Positions 22,611 through 34,500 of a stretch of DNA of 64,000 nt are shown here, in pieces (position 1 is the first letter of the stretch; every line of letters begins with the position of its first letter). The notes beneath the pieces are model-generated. The model was given only the letters and a program-made list of their open reading frames with translations. It was not told where the DNA came from and searched no databases. The translations under genes and the position numbers were made by a program. Origin of the DNA: Ophiostoma sp. CBS 140.51 (taxonomy: Eukaryota; Ascomycota; Sordariomycetes; Ophiostomatales; Ophiostomataceae); assembly GCA_029298735.1 (NCBI GenBank), contig JANSLP010000005.1:248001-312000 (forward strand), read 5' to 3'.

Positions 22611-24111
22611 ACAGCTCAAGTGGGCTGTTATGAGGATGATGTCGTCTTCTTCTCGTCTTCCTTTCTTCTCTTCTTCTTCTTTTTCACATGTACTCATCTT
22701 TTCCTGTCTCTACACTCTTCTCTTATATTCTCTTCTTCTCTTTATAAATGCAGGTAGCTCGGTCTGGGAACAGTATATCCGGCGATGGTATGAAATGGCA
22801 TGGTATGATTACGAAACAATGGGATGGGTGGCTTTGTTTTAATGTTATAAAACCGGTGGCGTGCATTTGTTTTTTCCTCCTTTTCTTATATACCGTATTT
22901 ACTTTTCTCTTCTTTTTACTCTGTATATTTCTTTTCCAAAAATAGACACTATATAATTAGCAAAATGCCCAACCTCAAAACGGTGATGTGTCTATTTGTA
23001 CATCGTATGTTGTAAAGCCTTTGGAACTACATAGTATATATATGATCTATCTGTCGTCTTTTCATTTTCCTTGTGTATTTATTTTACTCCTCTGAATACA
23101 TGTGACTGACTTATGCACTGGAAGGGAGAGAAGAAATACATTTGAACGGAAGGAGGCAAAATAAAAGTTGTAATGCGGAAAGAGCATCTCACGAGTGTTG
23201 TTGGCGCTTGCCTCAAATACGATTTACTCTCAGCGACACAACAGCGCTGACTGCCCCTTTCTCCTTTTTCTTAGTGTAGCTCCCTAGTGCAACGCTGTAA
23301 CGGTTTGTAGGGCCTTGAACTGAAAGAAAAGAAAGAACTGCACCTGTTGGCGAGCTAAGACCGCTGTTCTGAAACAACGCCACGTGACCACCTTTTGCCT
23401 CCCTCCTTTTTAGGTCTTTTGGGGGGTGACAGAGACACGGACGGGAAAGAAATGCCCCAGTTTTCTGCTTCTTCAACCTCTCACAACACGACCCTGACAA
23501 CGTCCAACCATTCTCCATTCTCACTCTTTTGGAGCAACGCACGCCCAAGGGGTTTCGAGATCCTCCCATTTTCTTGTGCAACGGCAACGGCGACAGCAGA
23601 CAGCAGAAACGGAAGAGTCCTCAAATTGTCGCCACAAAGTGACGATGTCGACGGAAATCTAACTTTTGACTGCATCTCCCTGACTTTCACTTCTCTTCTC
23701 CCGACTTCATCTCACACCTCTTTCTCAGCTGCACTTAGTTGCTCCCGTTCTCATCCATCCGTTTCACTTCATCTTCCCTCCTTATCCGGTTTTCTTCTCC
23801 ACAACCTGTCATCTCTCCCAAGCTCCCACCATTTCCTTTCATCTTTTCATCCTCCTCTTCTCTTATTCTCACTCTTCCATGTTGCACCACAGCAGCCTTG
23901 CTGACGGTGTGAGCTCTCTTTTTCTTCGTCTGAAGAAGCAGAGGAGCGACTTTGTTTCCGCGACGGGCCAGCCGTGAGACTGCAGCAAGCCCGCAAGGCT
24001 GAGATTGTCGAGCCGGAAGCCGAGTCGAGTTGAGTCGAGCCTTGTCCACCCTCATATCACATCACATCCCATCTCATCTGCACACCCACCTCCCCCCCTC
24101 TCTCACACACC
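22611..24111. other. intergenic region RAD16-kinase
   Basis: A/T-rich 3' flank of RAD16 (to about 23100) and a CT-rich promoter/leader for the kinase gene (about 23390-24110). A CACGTG E-box lies near 23381. Frames such as 23395-23904 are artefacts of the pyrimidine-rich leader. Confidence 0.5.
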
Positions 24112-26073
24112 ATGGCCACCCTCCAGGTCCGCGGTGCCGACTTCTCGGCCACGCGGCAAAAGGCCTACGACGATGCCGTCAAGATGCAGGAGGCTGTCAC
24201 CGATGAATGCAACAAGGCTGGCAAAGAAGTGCCCCCCTACCTGCTGCAGGAACTCATTGGCAAGGGCAGCTACGGCCGCGTGTACAAGGCCAAGGACCTC
24301 AAGACGTCGCAGCTCGTGGCGGTCAAGATTATCGATATTGAAGAGTCGGACACGCTCGACCCCAAACGCGCCGACACCTACAGCGAGTTTCTCAAGGAAA
24401 TCTCGGCCCTGAAACTGTTGCGCGACGGCGGCGCCAAGAACGTCAACTACTTTTTGGACGCCCTCCCCGTGGCCCAGGCCATGTGGATGATTACCGAGTA
24501 CTGTGCGGGCGGCAGTGTGGCGACGCTGATGCGGCCGACGGCGCCCGGCGGTCTGCAAGAAAAATGGATCATCCCCATTCTGAGAGAGGTCGCCGAGGCC
24601 ATGTACTGGGTGCACCGGCAGGGCATCATTCACCGCGACATCAAGTGCGCCAACGTGCTGGTCACCGAGGCCGGCGGCGTGCAGCTGTGCGATTTTGGTG
24701 TCGCCGGTGTCATCGAGACTAAATTTGACAAGCGGTCGACTGTCATCGGCACCCCCCACTGGATGGCACCCGAAATGTTTGACCAGTCGACATCCTACGG
24801 CACCGAGGTTGATATCTGGGCATTTGGCTCCATGGTGTTTGAGATTGCGTCCGGTCTACCGCCCAACGTCGTCGCGGGCGTCACCTACCACCAGCTCGGC
24901 AACTACTTGAAGACGCACACTCCCCGTCTCGAGGGCGACAAGTATTCGCACCAGCTCAAAGACCTGGTGGCCTTCTGTTTGGCCGACGACCCGACCCAGC
25001 GTCCACCCATTGAGCAGGTCCAGCGGCACCCCTACATCTTTGGCACCTCCGGCATGTACCCGACGGACACGTTGGCCATGCTGGTCAAGGGCTACAAGAT
25101 GTGGGAGTCGCAGGGTGGCACGCGCAAGTCGCTGTTTGCGCCCGGCGGTGCCCAGGGCCCCTCCATGGACAATCTGGCATCAACAGCCCTGGCCAACGAC
25201 GAGTGGAACTTTAGCACGACGCTCGACTTTGATCGCAGCGTCCTGGACAACCCAGACTCTCAGCAGGCCGTCTATGACGTCTACGGCACGCAGGTCGACT
25301 ACGACACGGTCCATGGCCCTGGTGGGTTTGGTGGTGGCAACGATAACAACAACAACGGCTCCGACAGCTTCGGTGGTTTCGGCGGCAACGATGGAGGTGG
25401 CAGCGGTGGTGGCAGCTTTGCAGACGGTGCAACACCACGGCCATCAAGACTGAACGGTGGCCGTGGTCGGCGTCGGCAGCCGCCACCGAACCTGCCCGTC
25501 GTCAAGGTGCCCCTGGAAAAGGTGTTTGACCCCGACTCGATTACAAACTACGAAGACAACTCCCGTGAATACTACGGCGCACCGCCACCACCGCCGACAG
25601 CCAGCGCCACAGCAACATCTGACCTCCCGCTACGTGACGACTCTCTCCACTCGACGCTGCGCGAGTCGTTAATCGACCTGGATGCATCACAAATTGACCT
25701 CGGCGGCGAACCGTCGCAGTTTGCTGACATGGAGACCATCCGCGCCGGACCGAGTGCTGCGCCCCGTGTGTCTATGGACTACAACTTTAGCTTTGGCGGC
25801 GGTGCTGCCACGAGCAACAACAACAATAACAACAACAGCAACAACAACAGCAACAACAACAGTTTCGACGACTCGGACTACAACCGGCCGCCACTGAGCG
25901 ACCCGGCCGACCTGCCCAACAACCGGCGCACACAAGAATGGAAGTTCCCGACCATGCCGCCACCAGCATCGGCCAACCCGGAAATGTCTCGCTTCCCATT
26001 TAACAACGACGGCGACACACGCAGCGCCATGGGCACACCTCCAGCCGGTAGTCGTGCCGGTAGCCGCAGCAGC

Positions 26074-26118
<45 letters not shown>

Positions 26119-27438
26119 TATAGCAACAACAATAGCAACAACAACAGCATCAGCATGGGCCGGCCCGCCGTGCTTGTCCACCAGCACACCGACCCGGTCG
26201 GCCTTCCCTCGCAGGGTTACGAGACACCCTCGCAGGGTTATGACTTGATGGTCCCGCCACTGCAAGGCAGCAACAACAACCGCATGTCGGTGAGCAGTCT
26301 GATTGACCTAGACGAGAGTCTGCCAGACCCACTACCCGAAATGACGCGCCCGTCGACGGCCAACTCGGATGCCGTGTCCATGACCGGCTCGGACATGGGC
26401 ATGGCCAACCCGTTTGATCTGGAGAGACACTCGTCCCTCTACCAGCCCATCAGCTCGACCAACCGCGAGCCCTCCATCTATGTTTCCGACGACTCGGAGT
26501 TTGCACACATGGTTGCCGCGTCCGTGTCGAATGGTGGCCCGATGCAGCAGCAGCAACAGCAGCAGCAGCAACAAAACACAACGACAGGACTGGGTCTCGG
26601 CCCTGGCTTTGCCCATCCACCATCCTTCCACATTAACGGTGTGCACGGCGGCAGTGGCGGCAGTGTCGGCATGGGTGACCTGGACGACGAGGCCGACCGG
26701 CGACAAAGGCGAGCGATTGAAAGTTACCTCAACACGACGGGCGTCTACACGGGCGACGAGTATCTGGATCCACGGTATAACCCTGATGATCAGCAGCAGC
26801 AGTTGCATTTGCAACAACAGCAGCAGATGGGCGGCCCCTTTAATGGAGGCTACCGTGGTGGCCGTGGCGGCTTTAATGGACGGGGCGGTCGTGGTGGTCG
26901 CGGCGGCCGCGACCGTGGCGGCTCGTTTGGCCAGCGGATAAACCGCTCCAACGGCTCGTCTGGGTCCGGTCCAGGACCACAAGTCGGCATGGCCTACAGC
27001 ACCGATGACCACAGCAATGGAAACAACAACAACTACGGCGGACACAGCAACAACGGTAGCGTGGCCAATTTGAGTATCAATGGTTACCCACAAAACGGCG
27101 GCGATTCTTCGAGTATCAGCGACGGCTACGGCGACAGCGAGTTTGTCGACGCTGAAGAGTATGTCTCCGGCAATGAAACCGATAACGATGTCATCATCAA
27201 CGGCACGTACCGGGACTTTGACGACACGTTCTCACTGCCACCACTGCCCGGCCCACCGTCGCCACACGTCATGCAAGGCTTAGGGTCGCGCGAAGAAGTG
27301 CGCGACGAGATGAAGCGGTTGTTGGACAGTTTCAAGCAGCACCTGAGCTTTACCAATACGTACGTGACGAGCTTGCCCGTACGCAAGGCGGGCGTCGGTG
27401 TTGGCGGTGTCCGACAAGACGCGCAGATTGAGGAGTGA
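24112..27438 (+). CDS. Ste20/GCK-family serine/threonine protein kinase with Asn/Gln-rich tail
   Basis: A single exon of 1108 aa. The kinase domain spans about residues 42-308: Gly-loop IGKGSYGRVYKAK, VAIK-type lysine in LVAVKIID, catalytic loop IIHRDIKCANVLV, DFG in LCDFGVAG, and the Ste20-family signature GTPHWMAPEMF. FGTSGMYPTDTLAMLVKGYKMWE follows the kinase domain. The remaining 750 residues are low-complexity: a run of 15 Asn (655-669), Asn/Ser blocks near 565-585, a Gln run near 810-820, a Gly/Arg RGG-like patch near 910-945, and a final conserved-looking helix (DEMKRLLDSFKQHL). GCK kinases of filamentous fungi act in septation, polarity and morphogenesis networks; which ortholog this is (SID1-, MST1- or KIC1/POD6-like) I cannot decide from memory. 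Confidence 0.88.
26074..26118 (+). repeat. (AAC)n trinucleotide repeat
   Basis: Fourteen AAC codons and one AAT encode 15 consecutive Asn in the kinase tail. A similar shorter CAG/CAA tract lies near 26545-26575. The in-frame triplet repeat is prone to length variation. Confidence 0.9.
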
Positions 27439-28209
27439 GGCGGTTACGTCTTTATTGCATAATCACTTTGGAGTGTTTTCTTTCATGTTTTGTTTTGTTT
27501 TTCTTTTTTTGTCATCGATATAACCTTTGTTGAGCGTGATTCAGTTTGGGTGGTTTCTGTTTTTGTATACATTTTTGTTTTGCTTTTACACATTTTACAT
27601 TTTTACATAGTCGACTAGTTTGGGACTGCATCCATGAGATACCAAAAATAATGAAGAGGATTTGAATAATAAAACATTGGATCAAGTTTTGTTTTATTTG
27701 TTTTATTCATTTATTCTGCTGTCGTTCGCTCCTTCTGTCTGGTATCCCCGTTTTTGACATCGCCCGCGGGGAAGGCGCGAGGCTGGCTAGTGGCGGCCTT
27801 ATGACGCTGAATGACTCTTTTTGCCCAAGGCTGGGACCCAGAAAATTTTTGTTGAATAAGCCCGATTGCAAACAACGAGAAGAATTCTCACATCTCTTTC
27901 GACAAACGACAAACTTTCATACAAATCTCACTATTATCTTGCATAATCGCATTCCCTCACATCACCAAGACGGCGTTCTCATCTTGTCATCGTCTGCCTG
28001 CCCGCTGGACGGCGCCACGCCGGGCTCACTCGTTCCTTCCCTTTTCGTCTACTTCATCCTCGTCTTCACACGTCGTGCATCGCCCTTTCCCTCTTCTTGT
28101 GAACGCTGCGCCTTCCTTACTTTTGCGCCCCACTTGTCAATTCAAGCGCAGCTCCTTTTCTACCTCTTCTTCGTTTTCTGAGAACTCTTTATACCCTCCA
28201 CCCTCCACA
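27439..28209. other. intergenic region kinase-SUA5
   Basis: 3' flank of the kinase and promoter/leader of SUA5. The SUA5 frame stays open upstream of its chosen start to 28075, without family similarity there. Confidence 0.5.
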
Positions 28210-29571
28210 ATGTACACAACGCGCATCCTCCCCGTGCCGGACCCAGACTCGCTGGGTCGGTTTCGGCCTCTCCCTGCACCTTCTTCTACTACAATATCCT
28301 CCTCACCACAGTCTGTCCTCGACCATTGGGACGCCGCCGAGTCAGCGCCGGGACTCGAGGCTCTCGTCACAGCCGCAGATCACATTCGCACCACCGATGT
28401 TCCCGTCGGGTTCCCCACGGAGACGGTCTATGGGCTAGGCGCTGATGCAACACGCACGGATGCCGTCCGCGGCATCTTTTCCGTCAAAGGCCGGCCGTCG
28501 GACAACCCGCTGATTGTGCACGTGTGCGACCTGGATATGCTGCGGGGATTGCTGGGGGACGGCAAGAATTTGCCTGATATCTACCGTCCACTGGTGGAGC
28601 GCTTTTGGCCGGGGCCGTTGACGATTCTGTTGCCGGTGCCGTCGTCCGACTCGAGTGACGCCGCTGGCGCACCCAAGTGGACTTTGGCACCAGAAGTGAC
28701 GGCTGGGTTGCCGACGTTTGGTGCTCGCTTGCCGGCGTCGCCATTGACGCGGACACTGATTCGTCTGGCCGATGCCCCGCTTGCTGGCCCCTCGGCGAAT
28801 GCTTCCACACGCCCCTCGCCGACGACGGCACAGCATGTGGTGGACGACCTGAATGGACGCATCGAAGTTGTCCTGGACGGTGGCGCCTGTGGTGTGGGCG
28901 TCGAGAGTACTGTCGTTGACGGCCTCTGCGACCCGCCCGTCATTTTGCGGCCCGGCGGTATCAGCTTGGCGGAACTGCGGACGGTCCCCGGGTGGGAGCG
29001 TGTCGAGCGGGCATACGACGATGTTGCTCAGGGGGGCAATCGCAGCAAGGGAGTAGCGGAGAAAAAAGAAGAGGAAGAGCTGAAGCCCCGCGCGCCGGGC
29101 ATGAAGTACAAGCACTACAGTCCCAAGGCGCGGGTTGTTTTGTACGAAGGCTGGCGGGCAGTCAACTCATCGACTCTGTCACAGGCTGACCTTGTGGCGG
29201 ACATTGGGAGCGCGGGGCAGCAAGCAGGCACTGTCGGTGTTGTGCGCACGAGCACATGGCCAGCACTCGAAGGTCTGGAGAAGCGGTCGGCGGGCACGAC
29301 AAACGGCAATATCACAAGTGCAGAGAGCAACGGCGACGGTGCAGTGACTTATAACCTGGAGGAGTACACTCTTCCTTTTGGCACTGCTGTTCTGGAGCTT
29401 GACCTTGGCCGAGACTTGTCAAGTATTGCCCACGGTTTGTTCTCAGCATTGCGTGACCTGGACGCCCGTGGAGCCGATGTTATTTTGATTGAGGGCATTG
29501 ATGACCGTGGCGATGATATGGCGGCGGCCGTCATGAACCGTTTGCGCAAGGCAGCGTCGGAGGTGAGGTAG
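28210..29571 (+). CDS. SUA5: threonylcarbamoyl-AMP synthase
   Basis: Sua5 makes threonylcarbamoyl-AMP from Thr, bicarbonate and ATP, the first step of t6A37 modification of ANN-decoding tRNAs. It is a single exon of 453 aa. The YrdC domain (about residues 50-270) shows VGFPTETVYGLGADATR, FSVKGRPSDNPLIVHV, FWPGPLTILLPV, GLPTFGARLPASPLTRTLI and LAGPSANASTRPSPTTAQHV. The C-terminal Sua5 domain starts after GMKYKHYSPKARVVLYEG and ends with the typical LEGIDDRGDDMAAAVMNRLRKA-like segment (here IEGIDDRG). The ATG at 28210 was chosen because it follows the CT-rich leader and begins MYTTRILPV. The length is typical of fungal Sua5. Confidence 0.95.
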   Translation: MYTTRILPVPDPDSLGRFRPLPAPSSTTISSSPQSVLDHWDAAESAPGLEALVTAADHIRTTDVPVGFPTETVYGLGADATRTDAVRGIFSVKGRPSDNPLIVHVCDLDMLRGLLGDGKNLPDIYRPLVERFWPGPLTILLPVPSSDSSDAAGAPKWTLAPEVTAGLPTFGARLPASPLTRTLIRLADAPLAGPSANASTRPSPTTAQHVVDDLNGRIEVVLDGGACGVGVESTVVDGLCDPPVILRPGGISLAELRTVPGWERVERAYDDVAQGGNRSKGVAEKKEEEELKPRAPGMKYKHYSPKARVVLYEGWRAVNSSTLSQADLVADIGSAGQQAGTVGVVRTSTWPALEGLEKRSAGTTNGNITSAESNGDGAVTYNLEEYTLPFGTAVLELDLGRDLSSIAHGLFSALRDLDARGADVILIEGIDDRGDDMAAAVMNRLRKAASEVR

Positions 29572-29938
29572 AAGAGTACGACGATACACTCAAGACGGAT
29601 GATACACATGCGACTCTTTCATAGCGTTATTTTTTATTTGATAGACATTTAGACACAGAGCCGAGGATGGGTTCTGGTGGACAACTAAAAGCTAAAAAGA
29701 CTAAAAGCGACCTTTTTTTTCTCTCTGTCCTTTTATATTATCCCTAGAAAACAAAAAAGAACTCCCGTGCAGTTGTGCAGTAGACAGAAGAAAAGTAAAC
29801 AGACAAAAAGAAAACGACGTAATCGACATAATCGACATAATCGACGTAACATGCAATTAAAATAAACCCAGGAAGAACTCAGATGGGTATCCCCCTACCC
29901 CTACACCCTCCATTTTCACTTGTATCTTCGTATCGCCT
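29572..29938. other. convergent intergenic region SUA5-RET3
   Basis: 3' flanks of two convergent genes. A 9-bp tandem AATCGACAT-type repeat (three units) lies at 29821-29847. No gene was seen. Confidence 0.5.
29821..29847. repeat. three 9-bp AATCGACAT-type units
   Basis: Two perfect units and a third ending CGT lie just downstream of the RET3 stop, probably in its 3' UTR. Confidence 0.6.
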
Positions 29939-30532
29939 CTACAGACCCTGCCGCAGCCAGTCGGACAGCTTGTTGCGGCCCATCTGGGCCAGTTGGTTGA
30001 CACCCTGCTCGCTGAAGGGATCGATGCGGCCAATGTTGACGTCGTTGGTCGGCGCCTTGCTGACGCGCGTGACCACAATGCTCGGGTCCGTCTCGAGGAT
30101 CACGCCGTCATCGATAATCTCGTCCATGGCCAGCGCCAAAATGTCGTAGCACTCCACCAGCGTGCGCTTATCAATCGACTGCTTCAGCAGCAGGTGCAAC
30201 GAATCGCGAATGGTCAGGACGACATTGTAGAGCAGCACCTCGTTCTCGTCGGGGCTGCCGACGACGTACATGGTCACGTCCGACTCGGCCTTGTAGAGCA
30301 CAATGTGGTTGTCGTAGAGCAGAATATCCGAGTTCTGCTTGGCCGTTTTCTCGAGGAGGCCCTTTTCGAACGTCTTTTGCGCCTTGACGTCGGCAAAGGG
30401 GTTTGTCGTCGAGCCCGGAGCACCTGTGGCGGCCTGGTGGGGCGGTGTGTAGTACTTGGCAAAGACGCGCGAGCCGTCGTCGGCGAGGATCATGACGGCC
30501 TTGACCGAGTAGAGCGACAGTCCGGGCGCCAT
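29939..30532 (-). CDS. RET3: coatomer (COPI) zeta subunit
   Basis: Zeta-COP is the small subunit of the F-subcomplex of COPI, which coats retrograde Golgi-to-ER vesicles. A single exon of 197 aa is close to yeast Ret3 (189 aa). The longin-like core of the adaptor sigma/zeta family is visible: LYSVKAVMILADDGSRVFAKYY, KTFEKGLLEKT, ILLYDNHIVLYK, SDVTMYVVG, ENEVLLYNVVLTIRDSL and LVECYDILALAMDEIIDDGVILETD. It ends with the Trp-containing zeta tail (NKLSDWLRQGL). The gene is transcribed away from MCM4, with 1 kb between their starts. Confidence 0.94.
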   Translation of the reverse strand: MAPGLSLYSVKAVMILADDGSRVFAKYYTPPHQAATGAPGSTTNPFADVKAQKTFEKGLLEKTAKQNSDILLYDNHIVLYKAESDVTMYVVGSPDENEVLLYNVVLTIRDSLHLLLKQSIDKRTLVECYDILALAMDEIIDDGVILETDPSIVVTRVSKAPTNDVNIGRIDPFSEQGVNQLAQMGRNKLSDWLRQGL

Positions 30533-31579
30533 GTTGTGTGGGAGAGATGGGTGGTAGCGTGGGAGAGGAGGGTGGGTGGTTGAGATGTTGGAAGAGTCGT
30601 CGTTTTGTTGTGGTGATCAATGGACGGTCGTTCAATGAAAGGGGCCCCCGAATTGACAGCTATGCATGTGGAAGGTGGAGGGTGGCTCAAGGTGGCAGGT
30701 GGGAAGGCGCCAGGGCCCGCCGCGCCGGAAAAACAATTGGGAGCTTGTTGGTTGGGAGTTGGAGAAATTAGGTAAGCATAAAAGTGGGACTATCAGGTCA
30801 GCGTGTTCTTACCAGCTTCAGTGAGAGGCAGCGACAACTATCTTGGAGATTTACCTAGCAACACACTTCTTTTCATTCAAACTGCCTATTTCATTTATAA
30901 TTTTGATAACATTTCGCAGAATGAAACTCGAGCTGGAAGGACTGAAAATAATGAAAATGCTTCACATCCTATGAGTTGAGTTGCCATGTGCTGGCTTCAA
31001 GAAAGGCCAATTTATTCACTACGGTCGTAGCATAGGACAAAACAATATTTATAAAGGTTGACTATTCATCCCAGAGATACAATCTTGTTTTTGGAAGCAA
31101 AGCGTTTTGTCGATTTGGGCGAAATGGTGGACCTTCATCCCTCCTCTGTCTTGTCTCCGAGCTTCACGCCTGGACTAAAAGTGGACCTAGACTTTGACCC
31201 CTGATTGGCTGAATGGAAAACCACTTTACGCGAATTGACGCGTCCAAGCCCCCTCGACCCCCCCTTTTGACGCGTCTCAATTAAACTCGCGTTTTTGCTT
31301 GCCATTTCCCGGCCCATCATGTAGTCGTGGTGGGCCGCGCCTTCCTTTTTTTTGCGAGGCACATTACATGCGTCCCTCCTTCCCTGTGCTGTTGACGTTC
31401 ATTCCCCAATTTCACCCTCTTTCCATCTTTGCATTCCCCTTTTCCTCCCGCTTTCCTCATTTTCATTCTCATCCATTCTCACGATACCCAACATCAACGA
31501 CACACTTTCTTTCTCATCTTCCTGATCCAACAGACGACAACCACACAACCACCCTTCACAACACACACACACACACATC
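30533..31579. other. divergent promoter region RET3/MCM4
   Basis: A 1-kb bidirectional promoter region. Two GACGCGTC sites are listed separately. The last 200 bp before MCM4 are rich in C and T on the + strand. No conserved reading frame was found. Confidence 0.55.
31237..31276. promoter_or_regulatory. paired MCB-type elements (GACGCGTC) upstream of MCM4
   Basis: Two perfect GACGCGTC palindromes, with ACGCGT cores at 31238-31243 and 31270-31275, lie 32 bp apart about 310-340 bp upstream of the MCM4 ATG. ACGCGT is the binding site of MBF (Mbp1/Swi6), which drives G1/S genes including MCM genes in yeasts. Related half-sites (TTACGCGAA, CTCGCGTTT) flank them. That MBF acts here is inference from motif and neighbour. 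Confidence 0.7.
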
Positions 31580-34500
31580 ATGTCCTCCCCAGCGGGCCGC
31601 CGCACGACGCGGAGCTCCCAGGCGGGCACCCCCAACACCCGCAACACACGCAACTCGCAGGCTCGCAGCAGTCCGGCGGCTGCAGCAACTCCAGCTCCCG
31701 CAAATGGGACACCCCGTGGCCAGCGGGCGCCGTCGTCGCAGCTGCAGTCGAGCCCCATGCTGTACGAGTCGTCTCCGGCTGCCGACGCCGATGTCAACAT
31801 GGGCGGTGCCTCGTCGCCGCTGCGCCAGATGAGTGATTCTCAAAGTACACAGGGCGCTGGTGCTCTTCACGACGCCGACCACCCGATGCGTGGCCTGGCA
31901 CCCAGTTCGCCGCTTGCACACGAGACGCAGAGCGTGTCGGCCGGCGACCGCACACCACGCGCCAGCCGGATGTTGGGAGGTAAGACCCCGCGTAACAGGC
32001 AGATGAACACATCAGAGTATCTTTTTACTGACCACAGCCAGAGTCCTCCCCCATCCGCTACGACCCTAGCTCGAGTCCCGGCCACCACCTTGGCTTCCAG
32101 TCCGACCTGCGCAGCGAGAGCAGCAACCTCTTTGTCGACCAGCGGTCCGGGTCGGTTGGTCCTGGCCGCTCGCGCCGTGGCGATATTAACTCGGACGCTC
32201 TGCGCACACCGCGTGCCCCCCCTCGCCGCATCATGCTCGACGATGGCGGCCATGTTCTGAGCGAGGGTATGACCCCCGGCTCGGAGACGGGCTCGTTTGC
32301 CAACAACAACCCGGACACGTCCGAGGCCCAGGCTCTGGGTGGTCTGAGCCAGAGCTTGATTTGGGGTACGACTGTCTCCATTGACGACACTTTCGCTTCG
32401 TTCAAGGACTTTTTGCGCAACTTTACAAAAAAGTACCGCATGTGGCTCGACGGCATGACCGAGGCCGAGACGGAGGGCCTGCCCGACGCCGAGTCGAAGC
32501 CCTACTGGGAGACCATGCAGAACATGCTGCTGCTCGGCTCCTCGCGGCTGTATGTCGATGTACGCGATCTCAAGGCCTACCCGCGTACCAACAAGCTGTG
32601 GTACCAGGCCCAGGCCTACCCGCAGGAGATTGTTCCCATCATGGACCAGTCCGTGCACGATCTCATGTCCGAGCTGGCCCACACAGAGGCCAACCGCCAA
32701 AAGGCCGCGGCCGCAGCCATGTCGCAGAGCAGCGCCGGTGGCAACAACAACAACAGCGGCCGTGCCCAGAGTGTCAGCCAGAGCTCGGATCTCAACTTCC
32801 CCAGCTCCGAGCGCAGCGAAGAGCCGCCTGCCACGCCCCGTGCGTCTCAGCAGCAGGCACTGGCCGCTACACAGGCTGCCCAGACTTTGGAGGACGATGT
32901 CAGCAAGACGGTCTACATTGTGCGGCCCTTTGGCCTGGACAAGTCGACCAACTTGCGCGAGCTCAACCCCTCGGACATGGACCGCCTCATCTCCATCAAG
33001 GGTTTGGTTATCCGCACCACGCCCGTCATCCCGGACATGAAGGACGCCTTCTTCAAGTGCCAGGCCTGCAACCACTCGGTCACCGTCAGTCTCGACCGCG
33101 GCAAGATCCGCGAGCCCACTGTGTGCCCGCGCCCGACCTGCGAAACAAAGAACTCGATGCAGATTGTCCACAACCGCTGCATCTTTGAGGACAAGCAGGT
33201 CATTAAGCTGCAGGAGACGCCCGATGCTGTGCCTGCCGGTCAGACCCCGCACTCGGTGTCCGTCTGCGTCTACAACGAGCTCGTCGATTTCTGCAAGGCC
33301 GGTGACCGTGTCCTGATTACGGGCATCTTCCGTGTCAGCCCAGTCCGCGTCAACCCGCGCCAGCGCACCATCAACAGCGTCCACAAGACGTACGTTGATG
33401 TGCTGCACATCCAAAAGGTCGACGCCAAGCGTCTGGGCATCGACCCGTCCACGCTTGAGCTGGATGACGACGATGTCGAGGCCGCCATCCTGGCCGAGCA
33501 GAATGAGACCAGCGGCGGTACTGGCGGCAACCGCATGGAGGAGACACGCTCCTTCTCGCCTGAGGAGGAGGCCAAGATCAAGGCGACGGGTGCGCGTGCC
33601 GACGTTTACGACTTGTTGTCGCGCTCGCTCGCCCCCTCCATCTACGAGATGGACGACGTCAAAAAGGGTATTTTGTTGCAACTCTTTGGCGGCACCAACA
33701 AGTCCTTCAAAAAAGGCGGCAGCCCCCGCTACCGTGGCGATATCAATGTCCTGCTGTGCGGCGACCCGTCCACGGCCAAGTCGCAGATGCTGGGCTACAT
33801 CCACAAGATTGCGCCTCGTGGTGTCTACACGAGCGGCAAAGGTTCGTCGGCGGTCGGTCTGACGGCCTATGTCGCGCGCGACCCGGAAACGCGCCAGCTC
33901 GTGCTCGAGTCTGGTGCCCTGGTCTTGTCTGACGGCGGTGTCTGCTGCATTGACGAGTTTGACAAGATGGGCGAGGGCACGCGCTCCGTGCTGCACGAAG
34001 TCATGGAGCAGCAGACGGTCTCGGTCGCGAAAGCCGGCATCATTACCACTCTCAACGCTCGCACCAGTATCCTCGCCTCGGCCAACCCCATTGGCAGTCG
34101 CTACAACCCGGACCTGCCCGTCCCGCAAAACATTGATCTCCCCCCGACCCTGTTGTCGCGTTTCGATCTCGTGTACCTGATTCTCGATCGTGCTGACGAA
34201 AAGACGGACCGTCGCATGGCCAAGCATCTGCTGTCCATGTACTTGGAGGACAAGCCGCAGTCCGCCCGCTCCGCCAATGAGATTCTGCCCGTCGAGTTCT
34301 TGACCTCGTATATCTCGTATGCCCGTGCCAATGTGCACCCGGTGCTGTCGACCGAGGCCGGCAAAGCGCTGGTGGAGGCCTACGTCGAGATGCGTAAGCT
34401 GGGCCAGGATGTCCGCGCCTCCGAGAAGCGCATTACCGCCACGACGCGTCAGCTCGAGTCCATGATCCGCCTGGCCGAGGCCCACGCCAAGATGCGGCTG

